The notes beneath the pieces are model-generated. The model had not been told where the DNA came from and ran no database searches. It was given only the letters and a program-made list of their open reading frames with translations. The translations under genes were made by a program, and so were the position numbers. 64,000 bases of DNA from Pelomonas sp. Root1444 (lineage in GTDB: Bacteria; Pseudomonadota; Gammaproteobacteria; Burkholderiales; Burkholderiaceae_C). The DNA lies in assembly GCF_001426885.1 (NCBI RefSeq), contig NZ_LMFP01000003.1, positions 922,720 to 986,719 on the forward strand, in the 5' to 3' direction. Of this stretch, positions 29,219-37,784 are shown piece after piece; the first letter of the stretch is position 1; each line of letters opens with the position of its first letter.

Positions 29219-30601
29219 TCAAGCCGCTCCAGCCGCGGCCCGCCAAGCGTCCCGGTACGCGCGCCATCCCGGCGGAGCCCAAGCCGTCACAGGCAAGGCG
29301 CCAGCTTCAGGCTCCCGCCCCCACGCATCCAGCAGCCAAGCACCACAGGTCGTGCCACTGCTGTCATCCGACACCGTCACCTCGCGCCCTTCCGCCAGCC
29401 CGGCCAGCAGCGGCCCGAACCAGGGGTTGGCCGTGAACGCGCCTTCCACGACGACGCGCCCGGCGGCGCCCAGCGCGCCCAGGCAGTGGTCGGTCATCAG
29501 CACGACATAGAGCGTCGCCAGTGCGGCGCGTTCCGCATCCGTCTGCGGCAGTTCCCCGTCCACACGCCCGACCCGCCCCGCAAACGGCCCACCGGTCTCG
29601 GCAAAGCACGGCAATGCCATCGTCTGCCGGGCGATCAGCCGCTCGACATCCGCCGCCGTGAACGCCGCCGGTCGCTCGCCAGCCAGCGCACCGAACTCCC
29701 GCCCGCCCATGAAGCGGATGCAGGGCACGGCGTCGCCGAAGACATTGCAGTTGGCCAGCATGTCCTGCGCCTCGGCCAACGGCTTCGTCGCCGAACCGAG
29801 AGCCGCGGCGATGACCCACGTCCCGGTGGACAACACCGTGCAGGGCCCGCTCGACTGCAGCGTCAGCAGGTGGCGCAGCAGCGAGGCATTGCTGTCGTGG
29901 ATGCCGCAGACGATCTCGCAACCTGCGGCCAGGCCGGTGTCCGCCGCCAGTTCGGGCCGCAGCGTGCCGAGGCGCGCCCAGGCATCGCGGCGCGGCGGAA
30001 AAAGCTTCTGCCAACCGTGCCGCTCGACGAGGGAGGACCACCCACCCTCTCCAGGCCGCCACAGGTCCGTGTGGCAGCCCAGCGAAGTGACCTCGCTGGC
30101 CGCCACGCCGCACAGGCGCCAGGCCCAGTACTGCGGATACATCAGCACATGCCTGGCCCGCGCAAACTCCGCCGGGAAGCGAGCCTGCAGCCAGTCCAGC
30201 TGCCGGCCCAGGTTCAAGCCGGCGGGCAACTGGGGCGAGCCGCTCTCGTCGAACGCCGGGCGCAGCGCCTCATAACGCGCCGCGTCGGTGGCGTCACCCG
30301 GCACATGCTCATAGTCGGGCACCGGCAGCACGAGGCCGGCATCGTCGACCAAGGCGGCCGTCGCGCCATGCGTGACCGGCACGATGGCGCGGATATCCGC
30401 CAGCGCCGCGAGCTCGCGCAGCTGGCCCAGCAGCCAGCTCCACAGGCGCTCGGTATCGTGGTGCGGATAGGGCCCGTCGCGGCGCACGGTGTTGGGCGTG
30501 CGCACCTCCGCCAGCGTCTTGCCGGCGGCGTCGATCAGCGTGAGCTTGGCGTTGGTCTTGCCGATGTCGAGGACGACGGTGCCTGTTGTCCCAGCGCTCA
30601 A
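29219..30601 (-). CDS. rhaK: L-rhamnulokinase-type FGGY carbohydrate kinase
   Basis: 460-residue FGGY-family sugar kinase. ATP/sugar signatures are VVLDIGKTNAKLTLID at the N terminus, GIHDSNASLLRHL in the middle and VVEGAFTANPWF near the end. In this operon with mutarotase, isomerase and rhamnulose-1-phosphate aldolase it should phosphorylate L-rhamnulose; the same variant is RhaK in Rhizobium leguminosarum. No ATG or GTG is available at the N terminus; the start is TTG at 30601, overlapping the regulator's stop (TTGA), so translation is likely coupled. The family cannot be told apart from fuculokinase-like members by sequence alone. Confidence 0.8.
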   Translation of the reverse strand: MSAGTTGTVVLDIGKTNAKLTLIDAAGKTLAEVRTPNTVRRDGPYPHHDTERLWSWLLGQLRELAALADIRAIVPVTHGATAALVDDAGLVLPVPDYEHVPGDATDAARYEALRPAFDESGSPQLPAGLNLGRQLDWLQARFPAEFARARHVLMYPQYWAWRLCGVAASEVTSLGCHTDLWRPGEGGWSSLVERHGWQKLFPPRRDAWARLGTLRPELAADTGLAAGCEIVCGIHDSNASLLRHLLTLQSSGPCTVLSTGTWVIAAALGSATKPLAEAQDMLANCNVFGDAVPCIRFMGGREFGALAGERPAAFTAADVERLIARQTMALPCFAETGGPFAGRVGRVDGELPQTDAERAALATLYVVLMTDHCLGALGAAGRVVVEGAFTANPWFGPLLAGLAEGREVTVSDDSSGTTCGAWLLDAWGREPEAGALPVTAWAPPGWRAYRDAWRAAAGAA

Positions 30602-31479
30602 GAGACCAGCCCCGCATGCCGGTGGTAGGCGCCGGCCTCCAGCACGGCCGCATAGTCATGCGAACTCAAGGCCGAAGCCTCCACCACACGAGGGTCCACG
30701 GCTTCGGGCTCCACGGTGATGACGCGCACGCCGTAGTGCTCCAGCAGCTGCACCGCGCTGTCGGAGGCGCCGGTGTCGGTGATGACCGTGGACACGCGGT
30801 TCAACCCGCACAGCACCAGGCCGGCCTTGCGCTGGAATTTGGAGCTGTCCACCAGCACGACCAGTTCCTCGGCCTGGCCGATCAGGCGCTTCTCGGCCTG
30901 GATCAGCAGCGGGTCGGCTTCCATCAGGCCCAGGATGGAGAGGCCGTAGACGCCCATGAACATCTTGGCGGCGTAGTGGTGCTGGGCGACGTCGTTCTCG
31001 AACGGGCTCAGGATGACGTTCTGCTCGCGGTAGACCTTGCCACCGGGCAGGATGATCTCGTTGTCGCTGGTGACGAGCAGGCGCTCGGCCATCAGGAATG
31101 AATTGGTGAGAATCTTCAGCTGTTTCTCGACGAGAAACTCCGCCATCATGAACGTGGTGGTGCCACCGTTGATGATGATGGTTTCGCCGTTATTGCACAT
31201 CGAGGTCGCATAACGGGCGATGGCACGCTTGGCGGCAGTATTTTGCTGCGCGTTGTTTTGAAAAGTCTCGCTCGACAGCGTGTATGACTTTTTCTTTTGC
31301 TCCAGCCTTTGGGCGCCACCGCGGGTGCGTGTGAGCTGGTTTTTGGCGGCCAGCCAGGAAATATCCCGCCGCACCGTCGCGGCCGAGGCCGACAACCATT
31401 CCATCAATTGCTGCACGCTGGCGTGCTCGCGCTCGTCCAGCAGTTTGAGCAGACGCTTGTGGCGCTTGTGATTGATCAT
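30598..31479 (-). CDS. rhaR: DeoR-family transcriptional regulator of the rhamnose genes
   Basis: 293-residue regulator. N-terminal DeoR helix-turn-helix (about 1-60: RHKRLLKLLDEREHASVQQL, SAATVRRDISWLA), then the DeoR sensor domain with IINGGTTTFMMAEFL, typical of phosphosugar binding. Related DeoR regulators control rha genes in rhizobia. It is divergent from rhaD; the 459-bp gap between them holds an array of CGCTCA half-sites. AAGGA is 6 bases before the ATG at 31479. Probable effector: a phosphorylated rhamnose intermediate (inferred). Confidence 0.85.
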   Translation of the reverse strand: MINHKRHKRLLKLLDEREHASVQQLMEWLSASAATVRRDISWLAAKNQLTRTRGGAQRLEQKKKSYTLSSETFQNNAQQNTAAKRAIARYATSMCNNGETIIINGGTTTFMMAEFLVEKQLKILTNSFLMAERLLVTSDNEIILPGGKVYREQNVILSPFENDVAQHHYAAKMFMGVYGLSILGLMEADPLLIQAEKRLIGQAEELVVLVDSSKFQRKAGLVLCGLNRVSTVITDTGASDSAVQLLEHYGVRVITVEPEAVDPRVVEASALSSHDYAAVLEAGAYHRHAGLVS

Positions 31480-31938
31480 GAGGGTCCTTTGTCGGGCGCC
31501 CCGTGATGGGTGGCGACCGTTGTCTCGTCGTTATGTCGCCCAGCCTCTGCGGGCGGACGTCGCTTGGCTTGGCAGCTTGGCGAAGGCCCACCGCCTGGAT
31601 CACTGCCGGTGAGCGTAGGCACCGGCCGCCGGAACCGTGCCCGCTCACGCTCAGATCCGCTCAAAGCATGGGTGAAACGCTGTTCCAAGTGCAGATTACG
31701 TCAATCGCATGACAGGGTCAATCAACAAACGCTCACGGCCGTGAGCGTTTCGTGAGCGGCGGCACGCCGGCTCGCGCTTTCGCTCATCCTTTTGATTTCC
31801 TGCTCGGGCGTCGCGCAGGGCGCGGTGTTTCGTTCCACACTGCGGCCCGTTTCCACGATGGACCGCCCGCCACTGGCCGGCTCCGGACCGCGCGCCGCGG
31901 TCCTGGCCATGAGCGACGGACTGATTACAGGCAAGCCG
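31480..31938. promoter_or_regulatory. rhaR-rhaD divergent control region
   Basis: 459 bp without a gene. Sites visible: CGCTCA at 31642, 31648 and 31658, AAACGC at 31675, a 24-bp perfect palindrome at 31727-31750 that includes CGCTCA and TGAGCG, and another TGAGCG at 31753-31758. The clustering of one six-base half-site in both orientations indicates a regulator array, most simply RhaR. Promoter elements could not be assigned confidently. Confidence 0.6.
31727..31750. promoter_or_regulatory. 24-bp perfect palindrome, probable RhaR operator
   Basis: AAACGCTCA and TGAGCGTTT flank the self-complementary centre CGGCCG, a perfect 24-bp palindrome about 190-210 bp before rhaD. The unit CGTGAGCG is repeated directly 11 bp further on (31740 and 31751), about one helical turn. 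Confidence 0.65.
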
Positions 31939-34047
31939 ATGACTGCAAATTCCCAAACCTCCGCACAAACCCCGATCGTCTCCAAATGGGACGACGCCGT
32001 GGCGGCCAAGTTGAGCGAGCCTGAACTGCTGCTCTATCGCTCCAATCTCCTCGGCTCCGACCTGCGCGTGACGAATTTCGGTGGCGGCAATACCTCGGCC
32101 AAGGTCATGATGCGCGACCACCTGACCGGCGATGATGTCGAGGTGCTGTGGGTCAAGGGTTCGGGCGGCGACCTGGGCTCCATCAAGCTGGATGGTTTCT
32201 CCACGCTCTACATGGACAAGCTGAATGCGCTGAAGAAGCGTTATCGCGGCCTGGAACATGAAGACGAGATGGTGGATTACCTGCCGCACTGCACGTTCAA
32301 CCTGAACCCGCGTGCCGCGAGTATCGATACCCCCCTGCACGCCTATATCCCCAAGAAGCATGTCGACCACATGCATCCGGACGCGATCATCGCGATTGCC
32401 GCCTGCGCCGACAGCAAGCGCCTGACCGAGGTGATCTTCGGCGGCCAGCTCGGCTGGTTGCCCTGGCAGCGCCCCGGCTACGACCTCGGCCTGAAGCTCG
32501 AAGCGCTCGCCACGTCGCAGCCCAACCTGAAGGGCATCATCCTGGAAGGCCACGGCCTGTTCACCTGGGGTGACACGGCCAAGAGCTGCTACGAGATCAC
32601 GCTGGAGATGATCCGCCTGGCCGAGCAGTGGCTGGCCGAGAACATCAAGCAGCCGGTGTTCGGCGGCGTCAAGACCGTCACCCTGCCCGCCGAGGAGCGC
32701 GCGGCGCTGGCCGCCAGGCTGATGCCCGCGCTGCGTGGCCGCATCAGCGCCGGTGAGCGCAAGCTGGGCGACTTCAACGACAGCGCCGCGGTGCTGGAGT
32801 TCGTCGGCAGCAACGACCTGGCCGCGCTGGCCGCGCTCGGCACGTCCTGCCCCGACCACTTCCTGCGCACCAAGATCCGCCCGCTGGTGCTGGACTTCGA
32901 CCCGAGCAAGCCCGACGTTGACGCGCTGCTGGCCGGCCTGGACAAGGCGCTGGAGGCCTACCGCGCCGACTACGTGGCCTACTACGAGCGCTGCAAGCGC
33001 GCCAACAGCCCGGCCGTGCGTGATGCCAACCCCATCATTTACCTGATCCCCGGCGTCGGCATGCTGTCTTTCGCCAAGGACAAGGCCACGGCCCGCATCG
33101 CCGGCGAGTTCTACATCAACGCCATCAACGTGATGCGCGGCGCGAACGGCGTCGACAAGTACGTCGGCCTGCCCGAGCAGGAAGCCTTCGACATCGAGTA
33201 CTGGCTGCTCGAAGAAGCCAAGCTGCAGCGCATGCCCAAGCCCAAGAGCCTGGCCGGCCGCGTGGCCCTGGTCACCGGCGGCGCCGGCGGCATCGGCCAG
33301 GCGGTGGCCCGCCAGCTGCTGCAGGAGGGCGCCTGCGTCATGCTGACCGACATCGACGCCGAGGCGCTGGAAGAAGCCAAGGGCAACCTGCTGAAGGTCG
33401 CCGGCAAGGACAACATCGCCACGGTGCAGGGCAACATCACGTCCGAGACCGAGGTGGAGGCCGTGCTGACGGCCACCGCGCTGCGCTTCGGCGGCCTGGA
33501 CATCCTCGTCTCCAACGCCGGCATCGCCTCGGCCGCGCCGCTGGAAGACACGACGCTGGAGATCTGGCAGCGCAACCAGGACATCCTGGTGACCGGCTAC
33601 TTCCTCGTTGGCCGTGGCGCCTTCCGCCTGATGAAGCAGCAGAAGATCGGCGGCAGCATGGTGTTCGTCGCCAGCAAGAACGGCCTCGTCGCCTCCGCCG
33701 GCGCGTCGGCTTACTGCACCGCCAAGGCGGCCGAGATCCACCTGGCCCGCTGCATCGCGCTCGAAGGCGCGGCCATCGGCGTGCGCGTCAACGTCGTCAA
33801 CCCCGACGCCGTCATCCGCGGCTCGCGCATCTGGGACGGCAAGTGGAAGGAAGAGCGCGCTGCGTCCAACAAGATCGACAGCGACAACATCGAAGAGTTC
33901 TACCGCCAGCGCAGCATGCTCAAGCTCAGTGTGCTGCCCGAGGACATCGCCGAGGCGGTGTACTTCATGGCCAGCGACAAGTCCGGCAAGAGCACGGGTA
34001 ACGTCCTCAATGTGGACGCCGGCAACGCCGCGGCATTCACGCGCTGA
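31939..34047 (+). CDS. rhaD: Bifunctional rhamnulose-1-phosphate aldolase / short-chain dehydrogenase
   Basis: 702-residue cytoplasmic fusion. Residues about 1-430 are a class II aldolase (NFGGGNTSAKV; zinc His in DHMHPDAI and EGHGLF), splitting L-rhamnulose-1-phosphate into dihydroxyacetone phosphate and L-lactaldehyde. Residues about 439-702 are a short-chain dehydrogenase with the nucleotide motif TGGAGGIG and catalytic Tyr592/Lys596 (YCTAK), expected to oxidise lactaldehyde to lactate. This fusion is the known RhaD form of rhizobia and several other bacteria. The ATG at 31939 is preferred (AGG upstream, conserved start of the domain); an in-frame ATG at 31909 is possible. rhaI follows after 11 bp. 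Confidence 0.93.
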   Translation: MTANSQTSAQTPIVSKWDDAVAAKLSEPELLLYRSNLLGSDLRVTNFGGGNTSAKVMMRDHLTGDDVEVLWVKGSGGDLGSIKLDGFSTLYMDKLNALKKRYRGLEHEDEMVDYLPHCTFNLNPRAASIDTPLHAYIPKKHVDHMHPDAIIAIAACADSKRLTEVIFGGQLGWLPWQRPGYDLGLKLEALATSQPNLKGIILEGHGLFTWGDTAKSCYEITLEMIRLAEQWLAENIKQPVFGGVKTVTLPAEERAALAARLMPALRGRISAGERKLGDFNDSAAVLEFVGSNDLAALAALGTSCPDHFLRTKIRPLVLDFDPSKPDVDALLAGLDKALEAYRADYVAYYERCKRANSPAVRDANPIIYLIPGVGMLSFAKDKATARIAGEFYINAINVMRGANGVDKYVGLPEQEAFDIEYWLLEEAKLQRMPKPKSLAGRVALVTGGAGGIGQAVARQLLQEGACVMLTDIDAEALEEAKGNLLKVAGKDNIATVQGNITSETEVEAVLTATALRFGGLDILVSNAGIASAAPLEDTTLEIWQRNQDILVTGYFLVGRGAFRLMKQQKIGGSMVFVASKNGLVASAGASAYCTAKAAEIHLARCIALEGAAIGVRVNVVNPDAVIRGSRIWDGKWKEERAASNKIDSDNIEEFYRQRSMLKLSVLPEDIAEAVYFMASDKSGKSTGNVLNVDAGNAAAFTR

Positions 34048-34058
34048 AGGAGACAAGC

Positions 34059-35354
34059 ATGACCAAGCACATCATCGACGCGGCCCAAGTCGAGCAACAC
34101 AACGCCAGCCAGCGCGCCGCGCTGCAGGCCGACTACGACGCGCTGGGCGGCATGCTGTCCCGCCGCGGCGTGGACATCGAGGCGCTCACCGCCAAGGCCC
34201 AGACCTTCGCCGTGGCCGTGCCGAGCTGGGGCGTGGGCACCGGCGGCACGCGGTTCGCGCGCTTCCCCGGCAAGGGCGAGCCGCGTGACGTGACGGAGAA
34301 GCTGGAAGACTGCGCCGTCATCAATCAGCTCACGCGCGCCACGCCCGCCGTGTCGCTGCACTTCCCGTGGGACAAGCCGACCGACCCCAAGGCCCTGCGC
34401 CAGCAGGCCGACGAGCTGGGCCTGGGCTTTGACGCTGTCAACTCCAACACCTTCCAGGACCAAGCCGGCCAGGCCCAGACCTACAAGTACGGCAGCCTGA
34501 CCGCGCAGAGCAAGGCGGCTCGCGAGCAGGCCGTGGCGCACAACATCGACTGCATCGAGCTGGGCAAGACGCTGGGCTCCAAGGGCCTGACGGTGTGGGT
34601 GGGCGACGGTTCCAACTTCCCCGGCCAGCACAACCTGCGCGGCGCGCTGGAGCGCTACATCGACTCTGCCCGCGGCATCTACGCCGCGCTGCCGGCGGAC
34701 TGGCTGATGTACATCGAGCACAAGCTGTTCGAGCCGGCGTTCTACTGCAGCGTCATCGCCGACTGGGGCACCAGCTTCGCCGTCGCGCAGACCCTGGGCG
34801 AGAAGGCCAAGTGCCTGGTGGACCTGGGCCACCACGCGCCCAACACCAACATCGAGATGATCGTGGCGCGCCTGGCGCAGTTCGGCAAGCTCGGCGGCTT
34901 CCACTTCAACGACAGCAAGTACGGCGACGACGATCTGGACTCGGGCTCCATCGATCCCTTCCAGCTGTTCCTCGTCTTCAACGAGCTGGCGGACGCCACG
35001 CTGCGCGACTCGGCATTCAGCCCGGCCTACATGCTGGACCAGTCGCACAACGTGACCGATCCCATCGAAAGCCTGATGAGCAGCGCAGTGGAGGTGCAGC
35101 GCGCCTTCGTGCAGGCCGCGCTGGTGGACCGCGCGGCGCTGGCCGGCTTCCAGGAAGCCAACGACGCGCTGCAATCCGCGCAGGCGCTGAAGAAGGCCTT
35201 CCGCACCGACGTCAGCCCCATCCTCGCGATGGCCCGCCTGCGTTCAGGCGGCGCGATCGACCCGGTGGCGGCCTACCGCGCCAGCGGCTACCGCGAGCAG
35301 GTCGCGGTGAAGCGCCCGCCCAGGGCAGGAGCCTCGGGTAGCGGCATCGTCTAA
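34059..35354 (+). CDS. rhaI: L-rhamnose isomerase, catabolic type
   Basis: 431-residue cytoplasmic TIM-barrel isomerase converting L-rhamnose to L-rhamnulose. It matches the rhizobial/actinobacterial RhaI type rather than E. coli RhaA: SWGVGTGGTRFARFPG, DAVNSNTFQDQ, and metal-binding segments IEHKLFEPAFY, VDLGHHAPNTNIE and GGFHFNDSKYGDDDLDSG. GGAG precedes the ATG by about 8 bases. It lies between rhaD and the GH28 gene with gaps of 11 and 1 bp, so one transcript is very likely. Confidence 0.95.
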   Translation: MTKHIIDAAQVEQHNASQRAALQADYDALGGMLSRRGVDIEALTAKAQTFAVAVPSWGVGTGGTRFARFPGKGEPRDVTEKLEDCAVINQLTRATPAVSLHFPWDKPTDPKALRQQADELGLGFDAVNSNTFQDQAGQAQTYKYGSLTAQSKAAREQAVAHNIDCIELGKTLGSKGLTVWVGDGSNFPGQHNLRGALERYIDSARGIYAALPADWLMYIEHKLFEPAFYCSVIADWGTSFAVAQTLGEKAKCLVDLGHHAPNTNIEMIVARLAQFGKLGGFHFNDSKYGDDDLDSGSIDPFQLFLVFNELADATLRDSAFSPAYMLDQSHNVTDPIESLMSSAVEVQRAFVQAALVDRAALAGFQEANDALQSAQALKKAFRTDVSPILAMARLRSGGAIDPVAAYRASGYREQVAVKRPPRAGASGSGIV

Positions 35355-35355
35355 G

Positions 35356-36723
35356 GTGGACGCCAAGGCCTTCGGTGCACGCGGTGACGGCATCACGCTC
35401 GACACGCGGGCACTGCAGGCCGCCATCGATGCGGCGGCCTTGGCAGGCGCGGAGTTACGCCTGGGCGCCGGCGTCTACCTGACTGGCGCTCTCTTCCTGA
35501 AGAGCGGCATGACGCTGCGCCTGGAGCGCGGCGCCACGCTGCTGGGCTCGCGCGACCTGGCCCACTATCCGCTGCTGCCCACGCGCGTCGCCGGCATCGA
35601 GATGCGCTGGCCGGCGGCGCTGGTCAACATCTACGGCGAGCAGGACGTGAACCTGGTCGGCGAGGGCTGCATCGACGGCGACGGCCAGGTGTTCTGGGAC
35701 AGCTACTGGGCGCTGCGCGCCCGCTACGAGCCGCGCGGCCTGCGCTGGGCGTCGGACTACGACTGCCAGCGACCGCGGCTCATCCAGGTGTTCGAATCCG
35801 CCCGCGTCCACGTCGGCGGCGGCCTGCTGCTGCGCCGCTCGGGCTTCTGGACGCTGCACCTCTGCTACTCGGAGGACGTCACCGTCGACGGCGTCACCAT
35901 CCGCAACAACGACGAGGCGCGCGGCCCGTCGACGGACGGCATCGACATCGACTCCTCGCGCCGCGTGACCATCCGCCACGCCGACATCGCCGTCAACGAC
36001 GACGCGCTGTGCCTGAAGGCCGGCCGCGACGCCGACGGCCTGCGCGTGGCCCGGCCTTGCGAGGACATCACCATCAGCGACTGCATCGTGCGCGAGGGCG
36101 CCGCGGGCCTGACCTTCGGCAGCGAGACCTCGGGCGGCTTCCGGCGCATCACGGCGGAGCGCGTCGCCGTGCATGCGCCGGTGCCCGTCGGGCTGCTTTT
36201 CAAGTCCGCCCCCACACGCGGTGGCTTCATCGACGGCGTGTCCATCAGCGACCTGAGCCTGCACGCCGTGGCCGTCGTGATGCGCGCGACGATGAACTGG
36301 AACCCGGCCTACAGCCGTGCCGAGATTCCCGAGGCCGAACTGACCCTTGCACCGCCGCACTGGAAGGCCCTGGCCGCGCCGGTGCCGCCCGAGCTGGGCC
36401 GCACGCAGGTGGCCGGCGTGCACATCCAGCGCCTGCACGCCCGCGGCGCCGACGTGGCCTTCGAGGTGGACGCCGATGCGCAGGCGCCGCTGCGCCACTT
36501 CCGCTTCATCGGCCTGGACATCGAAGCCCAACGGGGCGGCCACGTGCTGGACGTGCTGGGCTGGCGCTTCGACGCCGACTGCCGGTTGCGGCTCGGCACG
36601 CCGATCGCCGTGCACGCGGACAGCGCGCTGGCAGGCCTGCCCGCCGGGCACTGGTGCGTGGACCCATCACTGCGCCGTCGCGACGTGTCGGCCCTGCCCA
36701 TGGCCGAGCAAGACGTTCAATGA
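35356..36723 (+). CDS. GH28-family parallel beta-helix glycosidase, intracellular, divergent motifs
   Basis: 455-residue protein starting with GTG one base after the rhaI stop. The N terminus goes directly into the enzyme (DAKAFGARGDGITLDT), so it appears cytoplasmic. GH28 signatures: STDGID with Asp194 and NDDALCLK with Asp215/Asp216 are kept, but the usual GHG...GS motif reads GAAGLTFGSETSGG (Ala249-Ala250 where His is expected) and the RIK motif reads LFKS. Loss of these two motifs is known among rhamnogalacturonan-type GH28 enzymes and argues against ordinary polygalacturonase activity. Its place inside the rhamnose operon suggests it trims imported RG-I oligomers to free rhamnose or galacturonate (inference). 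Confidence 0.82.
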   Translation: MDAKAFGARGDGITLDTRALQAAIDAAALAGAELRLGAGVYLTGALFLKSGMTLRLERGATLLGSRDLAHYPLLPTRVAGIEMRWPAALVNIYGEQDVNLVGEGCIDGDGQVFWDSYWALRARYEPRGLRWASDYDCQRPRLIQVFESARVHVGGGLLLRRSGFWTLHLCYSEDVTVDGVTIRNNDEARGPSTDGIDIDSSRRVTIRHADIAVNDDALCLKAGRDADGLRVARPCEDITISDCIVREGAAGLTFGSETSGGFRRITAERVAVHAPVPVGLLFKSAPTRGGFIDGVSISDLSLHAVAVVMRATMNWNPAYSRAEIPEAELTLAPPHWKALAAPVPPELGRTQVAGVHIQRLHARGADVAFEVDADAQAPLRHFRFIGLDIEAQRGGHVLDVLGWRFDADCRLRLGTPIAVHADSALAGLPAGHWCVDPSLRRRDVSALPMAEQDVQ

Positions 36724-36741
36724 AGACCAGGAGACGAGACG

Positions 36742-37065
36742 ATGAGCGACGAGATTCGCGCCTTCAAGATGCAGCTCAAACCCGGCGTGGTGGCGGAGTA
36801 CAGGAAACGCCACGACGAGCTGTGGCCCGAGCTCGCCGAGGCGCTGCGCGGCGCCGGCATCTTTGATTACTCCATCTTCCTGGACGAGAGCACGCTGACC
36901 CTGTTCGCCGTGCTCAAGCTCAAGCCGGGCTACCCCATAGCCGAGCTGCCGTTGCAACCCGTCATGCGGCGCTGGTGGGACTACATGGCCCCGCTGATGG
37001 AGGTCGAAGCTGACAACAAGCCGCGCCAATGGCACCTGCCCTCCGTCTTCCACTTTGCGGGCTGA
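36742..37065 (+). CDS. rhaM: L-rhamnose mutarotase
   Basis: 107-residue cytoplasmic protein of the RhaM/RhaU family: MQLKPGVVAEYRKRHDELWPEL, GIFDYSIFLDE and a C-terminal MRRWWDYMAPLM, with the catalytic His in RHDELWP. It speeds interconversion of alpha and beta rhamnose for the isomerase. GGAG lies shortly before the ATG. Its last 37 bases overlap the start of the next gene in another frame. Confidence 0.95.
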   Translation: MSDEIRAFKMQLKPGVVAEYRKRHDELWPELAEALRGAGIFDYSIFLDESTLTLFAVLKLKPGYPIAELPLQPVMRRWWDYMAPLMEVEADNKPRQWHLPSVFHFAG

Positions 37066-37784
37066 TCCTCAGCATCCCGCTGACAGCAGCGGCATGGTGC
37101 GAGTACCCCAAGAAGCTGGAGCAGGTCGCCGCTGACGACTTCCGCGCCGGCCTGGCCCGTTGGCGTCTGGAAGCCGAGGATGCGCGCGCCGTCGTCGCCG
37201 CCGAGAACGGCGTGCTCGACATCGCCACGCCCGCCGGCCTGAGCCTGTGGTGGCGCGAGCCGCTGTCGGGCGACTACGCCATCCGCTTCACTGCCATCGC
37301 CCTGCCCGCGCCCGCGAGTGCCGGGGCGCTTGCCGGCCGCATTTCCGACCTCAACATGTTCTGGAATGCGCTCGAAGCCGACGGCAGCGAGCCCTACCCG
37401 CGCAATGGCAAGTTCGCCGGCTACGACACGCTGCCAACCTACTACGTCGGCTTCGGCGCCAACGCCAACACGACGACGCGGCTGCGCCACTACACAGGCA
37501 GTGAACGCCGCCTGCTAACCGGCTTTGCAGACGGATCCATCGCCGAGCCCGGCGAGCGCCCGATGACGGCGCAGACCCGGCTGCATGCGGGCAAACCGCT
37601 CAGCGTCGAGATTGTTTCGCGCCAACCCACGGCGAGCGACCCCGTGCACCTGCGCTGGCGCGCCAACAGCAACGAACTCTTTACACGCGCCGACGCCAAT
37701 CCGCGGCTGCAAGGCCACTTCGCACTGCGCACGACGGCCAGTCGATTGCAGATCCGAGACTTCCAGATCCTTCAATGCCAATGA
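37029..37784 (+). CDS. Secreted beta-sandwich protein, DUF6250-like
   Basis: 251-residue protein with a signal peptide (about 1-22, LTAAA) and a concanavalin-like beta-sandwich body: SLWWREPLSGDYAIRFTA, DLNMFWNALEADG, YYVGFGANANTTTRLRHY. These segments fit DUF6250, a domain found beside polysaccharide-degrading enzymes, probably a lyase or carbohydrate-binding protein; activity unknown. The ATG at 37029 lies inside rhaM (37-bp overlap) and is the only one leaving a full signal peptide. It links the cytoplasmic rhamnose genes to the exported glycosidase genes that follow. Confidence 0.65.
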   Translation: MAPALRLPLCGLILSIPLTAAAWCEYPKKLEQVAADDFRAGLARWRLEAEDARAVVAAENGVLDIATPAGLSLWWREPLSGDYAIRFTAIALPAPASAGALAGRISDLNMFWNALEADGSEPYPRNGKFAGYDTLPTYYVGFGANANTTTRLRHYTGSERRLLTGFADGSIAEPGERPMTAQTRLHAGKPLSVEIVSRQPTASDPVHLRWRANSNELFTRADANPRLQGHFALRTTASRLQIRDFQILQCQ

